A stretch of 35,448 nucleotides of DNA from Pelagophyceae sp. CCMP2097 (taxonomy: Eukaryota; Sar; Pelagophyceae), in NCBI GenBank assembly GCA_026770575.1, contig MU657216.1, positions 231,754 to 267,201 of the forward strand, in the 5' to 3' direction. Below are positions 28,507 through 35,448 of the stretch, one piece after another. Every line of letters begins with the position of its first letter. Within the stretch, counting starts at the first letter, position 1. Below the pieces are notes generated by a model, which was not told the DNA's origin, made no database searches, and saw only the letters and a list, made by a program, of their open reading frames with translations. Position numbers and translations under genes: made by a program.

Positions 28507-29732
28507 TCACCACGGGAGGAGCCAGTGGAGCGTCCCCGCGGCGGCGAGCGCAGCGAGTAAAAGCGGCGGTCGGAGGCCGGCGGCGGCGTTGCAGGGGATG
28601 TCAATGTCGAGGCGATACCGCTTCTTATTGAAACAGCACGACGTCCGCACCTACGCGAGCGATTTTCGTGCGCGTCGCGTGCCGAAGGGCCTCTCCGTCG
28701 CCCCCCTTAGCAACCATCTGGAATCGTCGGGCGCGGGCGTTTACCGTAAAGCCCCCGTACTTGATCACGTAGCCGCCGACGCTCGTTTTGCCCTCGACTT
28801 CCTGCTCGAACGCCGCGTCGTCGAGGTCACCCTTCTCGAAGCGGATCGACAGCTTTTCGGCCTACGTGACGCTCTTTGGAAGGCCCCGGGTCGAGGGTCT
28901 CAGAAAACCCGCACCTGGTCGGGCGTCGGGAAGCACTGCGAGTGGTTGGCGCACGACTGCACCACAGCGCACTTGCGCCGCTTCGCCACGTCGCGCGACT
29001 GGTACTACAGACGGCGAGGAATTCAAGTGCCGGCGCACCGCGCGAGGGCATTTCACGAGTCAAAGGGGACGCACCGGCGTGACGAACATTTCGCAGATTT
29101 CGGACCGCGAGCAGTACCAGGGCCCGTTGCACTTTTGTACGTTCTCGGCGATTGCCGCCGCGTCGAGCGTGAGGCCCGAGGCGCGTGCGACCTCGTTCGA
29201 CCTACACGAGACCTTGAACAGGCCGCGCAAGGCGGACGGCGCTCGCTCATCGCGCGTCGTTCGCGTAATACGGTCTTCCCCTGGCGAGCATGTCGAGTCT
29301 CTGCAGCTTAAGACATTCCCACCGTCATGTGACGCGTTTGCCACAGTTTCTGACGCGGCGTTCCGACTTGTGCATGCACTCGCGGTCGCACAGCACCTTG
29401 CGCGAGAGGTAGAGCTCGTTGCCCGAGTAGCACTCCTGACGCAGCGGGTGCACTGCCGTCGCGCAGGCGGCCGCGGCGCGTCCGCCCGGCGGCCGGGAGG
29501 TGAGGCTCGCACCGTCAGCGCGCGATCGCCCGACTCGAGCATGTCGCTCGCGACGTCCGACCTGCGCAGGCGCACGCGTCGCCCGCGGCGCGCGCTCGAG
29601 CGCACGACGCCGCAGACGCGAGAAAACGCACATTTCCTGCGATCCTTTGCGCCAGGCCTTTTCGGCGTTGAGCTGGTAAAGCGTGGTGGCGCCAACCGCT
29701 CCGGCGAGCGCGACGAGGCCCCACGCGCGCAT
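28507..29732 (-). CDS. Secreted 12-Cys protein, Ly6/uPAR (three-finger)-like, GPI-type tail
   Basis: Complement of join(28507..28650, 28745..28861, 28915..29004, 29075..29201, 29368..29435, 29513..29561, 29632..29732), 231 aa. A signal peptide (LVALAGAVGATTLY) leads into 12 cysteines at about 52, 66, 70, 97, 103, 109, 127, 133, 139, 189, 190 and 204. The order CNGPWYCSRSEIC, CAVVQSCANHSQC, then RTSCC and a final CN resembles the LU domain of animal Ly6/uPAR-type proteins, which ends T.CC....CN. Right after the final CN comes NAAAGL and a hydrophobic tail (LLLAALAAAGTLHWLLP) to the stop, as in GPI-anchored proteins. The fold is inferred from cysteine spacing only. Six introns are proposed; that at 29202-29367 is the weakest. 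A plain membrane anchor is the alternative to GPI. Role and partner are unknown. Confidence 0.65.
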
Positions 29733-30064
29733 CGTGCGCAAAGGCGCAGAGACGCGCCCGTCCGACCCCTTCGAGCTCGCGCGCGCGAGGGTGTAAACTT
29801 TTTACTCCGCAAGACTTGATACCGGGGATTTGCACGCCACCCAATAATTCAAAACTGAGAACCGCAACGGACGTCATTCGTGCGTCAGACGAATGAAACT
29901 CGTCGGGTGTGCCGTGCAACGGGCCCTTGTATGTCCCACCTTTCTAACACCTCGCTTCGACGTCTTGGGCCGCACAGGAACGCCTGCAAAAACCCTTTCT
30001 CTGAACCTTTGCAAGTTCCTTTTCGGAGACGTGTCCGAGAGTTTTCCGGACTACGCACGAAATC
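29733..30064. promoter_or_regulatory. Head-to-head promoter region
   Basis: A 332-bp gap lies between the divergent starts of the 12-Cys protein and the Gfo/Idh/MocA gene. No defined element is visible. Confidence 0.4.
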
Positions 30065-31391
30065 ATGGCGGCCAACGTCGCGGCGGCGCCGCCGGCGGTG
30101 CTGATGCTGGGCACGGGCGAGTACACGACTGGGTGGGTCGGCAAGGCTTCCGATTCCGACAAGTCTACGGGCGTGGTTGGGTTGGTGACGCTGGACCTGA
30201 AGCAGCGCGGCAAGGTCGGCCGCGTGGGCATGTGCGGCACCAACGGCACCAAGCTCCCCGCCATCCGCGCGCACATGCAAAAGGTCCTCGGCGACGTCTA
30301 CGAGGGCATCGACCCCAGCGTGATTGAGACGTTCCCGGCGGACGACGTGATCGACCGCAAGGCGTTCGGGCCCGCGATTTCCACCTTCAAGGCCGGCGAC
30401 TGCGCCATCATCTTCACCCCGGACGACACGCACTTCGAGATCGCCATGGCCTGCATCGCGCAGGGCCTGCACGTGCTGATCACGAAACCGCCGGTGAAGA
30501 CGCTCGCCGAGCACGCGGAGATTGCGGCTGCCGCGAAGAAGGCCGGCGTCCTCGTCGTCATCGAGGTGCACAAGCGCTACGACCCCATCTACCGCGACGC
30601 GCGCGACCGCATCCGCGACCTCGGGAACTTTTCGTTCTTTCAGTCTTACATGTCGCAGCCGAAGCATCAACTGGAAACGTTCAAGGCCTGGGCCGGCGTC
30701 TCCTCTGACATCAGCTACTACTTGAACTCGCACCACGTCGACTTTTGCGAGTGGGTCTGCCGCGGCACCGCGCGGCCCGAGGTCGTGACAGCGCTGCGGT
30801 CCACGGGAGTGGCCAACGCCAAGCTGTCCCCGGTCGAGACCGAGGACACCATCACGCTGGCGGTGCAGTGGCGCAATTTGGCAGACGGCTCGGCGGGCCA
30901 CGCCTTGTACACGTCGTCCTGGATCGCGGCCAAGACGGACGTGCACTCGCAGCAGCACTGGTTCTACATGGGGACCAAGGGCGAGGTCCGCGTGGACCAG
31001 GCGCACCGCGGCTACACTGTCGCCTCCGACGACGGCGGCTTCGGGTCGCACAACCCGCTCTTTTGGAAGCCGACGCCCTCGAACGGCAAGTTCGTCGGCC
31101 AGCCTTGCTACGGCTACCGTTCATTCGAGGGGTTCATCGACGCCGCGCACCAGATCAACACGGGTGCGTTTCTACTCTATCTGTCCGACGTAGACCCCCG
31201 CCTGACGCATCCATATAGGCGCCAAGACGCTGGCCTCGTTCGACGAGGACCTGCCGACGATGAACAGCACGGCCGGCGCGACTGCCATCCTCGAGGCCGG
31301 CCGCCGCTCCTTGGACGCCGGCGGCAAGCCCATGATGCTCGTCTTCGCCGACGAGACGTCGGTCACGCCCATCGACATCAAGCCCGTCTAA
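30065..31391 (+). CDS. Gfo/Idh/MocA oxidoreductase, D-galacturonate reductase-like
   Basis: Modelled as join(30065..31163, 31219..31391), 423 aa; the 55-bp intron has GTGCGT and ATATAG. The N-terminus [15 protein letters not shown] is a Rossmann dinucleotide-binding motif and closely matches the [10 protein letters not shown] start I associate with the fungal Gar1-type D-galacturonate reductases of this superfamily. Further features are the TKPPVKT segment (where most members have EKP), the catalytic-region [10 protein letters not shown] and [13 protein letters not shown] with the usual Asp/His. The reaction would be NAD(P)H-dependent reduction of a uronic acid to an aldonic acid, as in pectin breakdown. 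This fits an alga using dissolved polysaccharides, but substrate specificity is inferred. The codon choice is strongly GC-rich and regular, suggesting high expression. Confidence 0.85.
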
Positions 31392-31565
31392 AGCCAAACG
31401 AGCGGCCACACACCCCGCCAAGGTTTTACATGGATGGAGAGCGCCAACTTTAGAATAATTATCGTGCTCTTTTTCTCATTTCCGTCCGCGGCGAGGAGAA
31501 AGGGACTGTCCAAAGGAACCGCCCAAGCGACCGTCCGAGAGGGCGTCCGAGCTTCTATAGAGACC
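31392..31565. other. Non-coding region after the oxidoreductase
   Basis: This is a short AT-richer stretch with no gene. It leads into degenerate copies of the minisatellite that follows. Confidence 0.4.
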
Positions 31566-31903
31566 ATCTCAAGGCGCCGTTTCGAATGGCCGTCGAAAGG
31601 AGTCGTCTCGAGGGGCCGTCTCGAGGGGCCGTCTCGAATGGCTGTCTCCAGGGTCATTTCGAGGCACCATCCCGAGGAGCCATCTTAAGGCGCCGTTTCG
31701 GGGGGCCGTCTCAATGGGCCGTCTCGAGGAGCCGCCTCGAGGGGCCGTCTAAAGGCACCGTCTCGAATGATCGTCTCGAATGGCCGTCTTGAAGGGCCAT
31801 CTCAATTTGCCGTTTCGAATGGCCGCCAAAAGGGGCCGTCTCGAGGGGTCGTCTCGAGGGTTCGTCTCCAGGGGCCGTCTCGAGGGGCCGTCTCTTCGGA
31901 GCC
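31566..31903. repeat. 13-bp minisatellite, about 26 units
   Basis: The unit is GTCTCGAGGGGCC, with many diverged copies (for example GTCTCGAATGGCC, GTTTCGAATGGCC and GTCTCAATGGGCC). Positions 4-7 of the unit (TCGA) and the GGCC are best kept. Since 13 is not a multiple of three, all frames cycle through the same peptide pattern, which explains the open frames on both strands; they are not genes. Confidence 0.9.
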
Positions 31904-32353
31904 GGAGATAGGAGCAGCGACGGGTTCGGGTTATCAACCCACGGTCGGGTTTGCCGGGTTTTCTGCGTTTTGGTCGACCCGTCGACCCGTGGGTTTGGCC
32001 GTGGCTCGAACCCGAATGCGACCTTTCGAAGACTGGTTTGGTCGCTCGACAAACCCGCGACCCGAGGGTGCGGGACGAATTGAAAACCCGGCCTGAATAC
32101 ACTTATTCCAGGCTCCCGAAGGGAGCCGTAGTAGACGTATTTGCACCAGGGCACGTCGCCGAAAAGAATCGCCTATTACTATCTAAGGATTTTTTCCACT
32201 TTTACCTTTCAATGTGACTTTCGAAAGAACGTTCTTTGCGGTCCCAAAAAAAACGCCGATTTAGGCCGTGAGACCCCCTTCACCTGTCGTAGCCCTAATT
32301 AAACGCGTCCCTGATCCTGGCGGCCGTCCGCGGTTCAGAGAGTGACCCGGGGA
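31904..32353. other. Non-coding stretch between minisatellites
   Basis: This stretch contains a short GTCGACCCGT duplication near 31972-31990 and an AT-rich patch at about 32160-32260. No gene is seen. Confidence 0.4.
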
Positions 32354-32510
32354 CGATGCCAGCGACGGTCCCGAATGTGGGCCCAAAGAAAGTCCCGGAG
32401 ACGGTCCCAGAGACGGTTTTGGAGACGGTTTTGGAGACGGTCCCTCTGGAGATGGTCCCTCTCCCGGTCCCGGAATCGGGCCTGGAGACGGTCCGGAGAA
32501 CGGGCCCGTG
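32354..32510. repeat. 12-bp minisatellite, GAGACGGTCCC type
   Basis: Units such as GAGACGGTCCCA, GAGACGGTTTTG (twice) and GAGACGGTCCCT repeat about every 12 bp, becoming irregular toward the end. In one frame this encodes a TVPETV/LETV peptide repeat. No start context or flanking domain suggests a real protein. Confidence 0.8.
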
Positions 32511-32639
32511 TATTCCCGTGCATTTTCGACCCGGACCCCCGACGACGACGCTTACCGTTCGCCGACCCGGACCCCGACTCTTCATATGAGCCGCCGCATG
32601 AAATCCCATGTATTGGTTGCATCCCAGCTGACCCATGCG

Positions 32640-33490
32640 TGCACGGGCCCGCACGAGGAGTCTTTTCGAGGGATTTGCAGATGGGATCTTGGAACGGCCC
32701 TGCGGCCTCGTGCACCGGCGCAAGGGCCCTTTTCGAGTGGCTTTGGCCGGGCTTTTGAGGGGGATTTTTCGAGCAAGGGGCCGTGCTTCAAGGCCCGCCC
32801 AAAGGACCGGACTTTGGAGCCGTCGAAGAGGCCAGGCAGAGCCAAAGGACCCTTTTCGAGAGTCAAAGGGCCCTTTTCGAGGTGCCTTCCGTCAAAAGTT
32901 CACTGCAAGGGCCCTTTGGAGGGGCACAAGAGACTTTGCAGGCAACCGTGAAAGTGCCCTTGCAAGGGGTCGTACGAGGGACCGCGCAAGGGACCGTACG
33001 AGGCCCCGTGCAAGGCCCCGTGCAATGCCCCGTGCAAGGACCCCTGCAAGGAGCCTCCTCCGGGCCTCTCGCTGCTCGAAACCCCTCTTCGAGCCCCCAG
33101 CTCGACTACGATGGGGGAAAGCCATTTCGAGGAAAAGAGGACCCGTGCAAACGGCCTCGCAGGGGACCGTACTGGAGAGGTTTCCCGCGGCCCGTGCGAG
33201 AGAACTCGTCAGGGCCCGAAGCCTTGCGAAGGACCTTGCGAGGGGCCATCCAGAAGGCCTCTCCAGGGCCCGTGCAAGAGGCCCCGTGCGAGGGGCCTTG
33301 CAAAGAACCTCGAGGCAAGGGCCCGTACAAGGGGCGCATGAGAGGCCCACCCTCCGACCGCACGAGGGGCTGTCAGAGGCCACAGAGTAGGACCGTCCTG
33401 TACACAGGGTACTTGCGAGGGACGAGTCGAGGCCCGTGCGAGGAGCCTCAAAGGGACCCTGTAAGGGTCCCTTGCAAAGAACCGTACGTG
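32640..33490. repeat. Mosaic of degenerate GC-rich short repeats
   Basis: The stretch holds many interspersed copies of words like AAGGGCCCTTTTCGAG and GGGCCCGTGCGAGG. The clearest array is a 12-bp unit CCCGTGCAAGGC at about 32946-33055 with at least seven copies. Long open frames on both strands result from the repeats. No domain can be recognised, so I do not call a gene. Confidence 0.75.
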
Positions 33491-33711
33491 GTGGCTTGAT
33501 GGGAAGGAAGAGTGCGTGGTGGCCTCTCTCGGGAAGGTGGAGCTGCGCTTCAGAGGACGTGCTTCCAACTTCAGAGGCACGCCGGCAGCTAACCGAGGTG
33601 CACGTCGGGCCTACGCCGCCTCTCGCCAATAGCGCCCGCCGCCGTCGAAACGGGTCTTCTGCCCTTTGGCGCCCTTTGTGCACCCGCGGGCCATTGGCGG
33701 ACGCGGGTTTT

Positions 33712-33848
33712 CGCATGCCTGCGACGAAGAACTCGGCGAAACCGCTCTCCGCGATCATCACCAGCTGAAGCAGCGCCTCCGGCTCAATCTCCGCCGGCTC
33801 CGCGAAGAGGTGCACGGGGACGCCTTTAGTCGCGATGACGTACGGCAG
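33712..33848 (-). pseudogene. Possible relic exon resembling the RtcB N-terminus
   Basis: A minus-strand segment reads LPYVIATKGVPVHLFAEPA, then EIEPEALLQLVMIAESGF and FFVAGM. Order and spacing recall the start of RtcB-type RNA ligases (a VxLFA strand, then an 'IE.EAL.QL...A' helix, then a G/AMPD motif). The next expected motif, with the metal-binding His and Cys, is missing; the frame runs on into repeats. It could be a decayed fragment, a lone exon, or a chance frame in GC-rich DNA. Confidence 0.35.
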
Positions 33849-34137
33849 ATGAGTCGAAAACGACCGCTTCGACGGCTTCCATGGACCGCAGCAGACCGCC
33901 TTGTTACAGCAGCCGCGCGCCGCCACGCGCTGACGGCGGCCGCGCGCATCGCCATAGCCCGGCGCCGCGGGCCGGAAGAGGGCGACGAACGGGCGCACCT
34001 CGCACCTCGCACCCCTGGGTTGGCCGAATTCAGAAACTCGACCCTCGGTTTCGCACGTGCAACGAAATCCACTTCCCGCCGAATTTCTCCGAGTCTCGAG
34101 CCGAGGCTCCGAGTCCACGTTCGAGCGACGCCGTGCC
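33849..34137. promoter_or_regulatory. Upstream region of the MYND/Sel1 gene
   Basis: There is no gene of its own here. The frame of the next gene is open back to 34057 without an ATG. This stretch should hold that gene's promoter and 5' UTR. Confidence 0.4.
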
Positions 34138-35178
34138 ATGGACGAGCCCCCGGCGGCCGCGCTAAAATCACCGTGCTGCGTCTGCGCCGAGCCCGGCGGC
34201 AAGCACTGCACCAATTGCAAATTGCGCCACTACTGCTCCAAAAAGTGCCAGGTTATCGACTGGCGCGAGGGCGGGCACAAGGAGCAGTGCAAGAAGCTGG
34301 CCACCGAGTTCTCAGACCGGCTCCTCGACGAGCTGATGCCGGCGAAGAAGGTCAAGGAGGATCCGGCCATCGATGAACAAGTCGCGCCGGCAGCTGGTTC
34401 CAAGGCGGCGGCGCGCTTACCGGCTGCTCGGACGACTACGACGGCTGTGGTCAAGGCCAGCGCGCCGAAAGACGGCGCGCCGTCCTGGCGCGGCACTTGC
34501 GCCATCTGCCTGGACCTGCTCCCGGTCGATGGTGACAGACAAGCGTTCTACGCTTGCTGCTGCAAGAGGATTTGCATTGAATGCTCCGAGAAGTGCCGGC
34601 AGCACGACGAGCGCTGCCCGCTCTGCCAGAGCGCGCTTTCCAAGTCCGATGCCGAGCGGCTGCGCCGGCTGCAGAAGCACGTGGACAAGGGCAACTCCGA
34701 GGCGCACAACGTACTTGGAGACACGTACCATGGTGGTCTATTCGGCCTCAAGAAGAGTTCAAAGCGGGCGGCCCAGTATTACGCGCTCGGTGCGGGGCAA
34801 GGACATGCATTAGCTCAGATAAAACTTGGATGCTGTTATGAGCACGGGTACGGCGTGACGCTGAACCTCAAGACCGCCGCGCAGTGGTATCGGCGCGCAG
34901 CCGAGCAAGGGCATCCTGCTGCGCAAGACAGCCTCGGCGTGCTGTTCTACTACGGCAAGGGCGTGGCTCAGTCGTACGAAGAAGCCGCGCGGTGGTACCG
35001 CACCGCCGCGGCGCAGGGCTGGACGGACGCGCTCTACAACCTCGGCGCGTGTTATGAAAACGGTAAGGGCGTGCCGCAGGACGACGACGAGACGCTGCGA
35101 CTCTACAAGCGCGCCGCGGCCAAGGGGCACACCGGCGCCGCGTTGAGGGTTTCAGAGCTCGAGGCGTATCGTTTCTAA
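34138..35178 (+). CDS. MYND zinc finger + RING-like + Sel1 repeat protein
   Basis: Single-exon frame of 346 aa from the first ATG. An N-terminal MYND finger (CCVCAEPGGKHCTNC, HYCSKKCQ and HKEQC, residues about 13-51) has the normal Cys/His set. After a Lys/Ala-rich linker comes a RING-like module (CAICLDLL, CCCKRICIEC, ERCPLCQSAL, about 121-162) in which a row of cysteines replaces the usual H-x2-C centre. About four to five Sel1 units follow (about 185-335), for example AAQWYRRAAEQGHPAAQDSL and YYGKGVAQSYEEAARWYRTA. Sel1 arrays are adaptor surfaces; with a RING-like module, a role as a ubiquitin ligase adaptor is possible. MYND-Sel1 genes form large families in stramenopile algae. The frame is long and has no sign of decay. 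Confidence 0.88.
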   Translation: MDEPPAAALKSPCCVCAEPGGKHCTNCKLRHYCSKKCQVIDWREGGHKEQCKKLATEFSDRLLDELMPAKKVKEDPAIDEQVAPAAGSKAAARLPAARTTTTAVVKASAPKDGAPSWRGTCAICLDLLPVDGDRQAFYACCCKRICIECSEKCRQHDERCPLCQSALSKSDAERLRRLQKHVDKGNSEAHNVLGDTYHGGLFGLKKSSKRAAQYYALGAGQGHALAQIKLGCCYEHGYGVTLNLKTAAQWYRRAAEQGHPAAQDSLGVLFYYGKGVAQSYEEAARWYRTAAAQGWTDALYNLGACYENGKGVPQDDDETLRLYKRAAAKGHTGAALRVSELEAYRF

Positions 35179-35448
35179 CTAGAAACTGGTTAGAAAAAGT
35201 GAACCTCGGGGTTCAGGCGATAGTTAGAAAAACTTTATGGAGTTAGAGCCAAGCCGACCGGGCTGCGCGCATCTCCTTCTCCGGCCGATGCGCCCCGCGC
35301 GCTCAGATCCGTCAGACTCGACGAAGGAAAATATAACGCACTTGCGTTCAACGGCGAGTCAACGGCCCCCAATCGACCGGCCGCGGGCGACTCGATGGAG
35401 GCCGCGGCACGATCGGCCGCCTCCCCCGCTTTGGCGGCGCGCCGGCAC
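35179..35448. other. Terminal non-coding stretch
   Basis: GTTAGAAAAA occurs twice (about 35189 and 35223) just after the MYND/Sel1 stop. No gene is visible up to the window end. Confidence 0.4.

Noticed and set aside
31434..32217. Open frames with GPS/RLE peptide repeats
   Set aside because: They arise from a 13-bp minisatellite that stays open in every frame on both strands.
31566..33055. CRISPR array
   Set aside because: Units are 12-13 bp in direct tandem without spacers, and the genome is eukaryotic. These are minisatellites.
32892..34220. Minus-strand frame of 442 codons
   Set aside because: Most of it translates short GC-rich repeats. Only a stretch of about 45 codons resembles a known family, and that is listed separately as a relic.
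1..35448. A defence island, biosynthetic cluster or integrated virus
   Set aside because: No integrase, transposase, capsid, polymerase, NRPS/PKS or defence gene was seen. Neighbouring genes are functionally unrelated and on alternating strands.

Overview
This window looks like nuclear DNA of a compact, GC-rich photosynthetic stramenopile, most like a pelagophyte such as Aureococcus. The clues are genes cut by many tiny introns (about 42-100 bp, a few near 200 bp), a 5' splice site that is very often GTGCGT, GC-rich third codon positions, short intergenic gaps, and at least one protein with a signal peptide plus an 'ASAL' cleavage motif of the kind used for import into a secondary red plastid. 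Species assignment is inference; no rRNA or organelle gene is present to confirm it. Gene models were built by hand from splice signals, reading phase and family motifs. Exon coordinates are given in each entry.

Layout. 1-1.6 kb: intergenic, with a duplicated 72-bp element and a relic of a helical repeat. 1.6-3.7 kb (+): endonuclease/exonuclease/phosphatase-fold protein. 3.9-6.2 kb (-): membrane apyrase (GDA1/CD39), nine exons. 6.4-7.6 kb (+): eight-unit WD40 protein broken by a one-base frameshift. 7.9-8.9 kb (-): HAD hydrolase of the pyrimidine 5'-nucleotidase type. 9.1-10.9 kb (+): type II membrane sulfotransferase. 11.1-13.9 kb (-): RRM + ten 37-residue repeats + RAP domain, probably an organelle RNA-binding protein. 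14.3-16.4 kb (-): a Cys-rich unknown, and directly upstream a probable O-fucosyltransferase. 16.7-18.5 kb: two overlapping unknowns and a small plastid-targeted protein. 18.8-21.9 kb: lysine-rich unknown (+), class 3 lipase (-), LTO1/Yae1-domain protein (+). 22.4-24.9 kb: CrcB-type fluoride channel (-) and PP2C phosphatase (+). 25.3-28.2 kb (+): large WD40-like protein. 28.5-29.7 kb (-): secreted 12-Cys protein with a Ly6/uPAR (three-finger) pattern and a GPI-type tail. 30.1-31.4 kb (+): Gfo/Idh/MocA oxidoreductase resembling D-galacturonate reductase. 31.4-34.1 kb: gene-poor, rich in 12-13 bp minisatellites, with a possible RtcB-like relic. 34.1-35.2 kb (+): MYND zinc finger + RING-like + Sel1 repeats.

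The genes do not form one pathway. Most alternate in strand, giving short head-to-head promoter regions of about 190-330 bp and very tight tail-to-tail ends; one convergent pair has only 3 bp between stop codons. Several encode secretory or organelle proteins (apyrase, sulfotransferase, fucosyltransferase, GPI-type protein, plastid protein, fluoride channel). The least expected items are the Ly6/uPAR-like protein, the RRM-RAP fusion, the fluoride channel with a targeting sequence, and the overlapping gene cluster at 17.4-17.8 kb.
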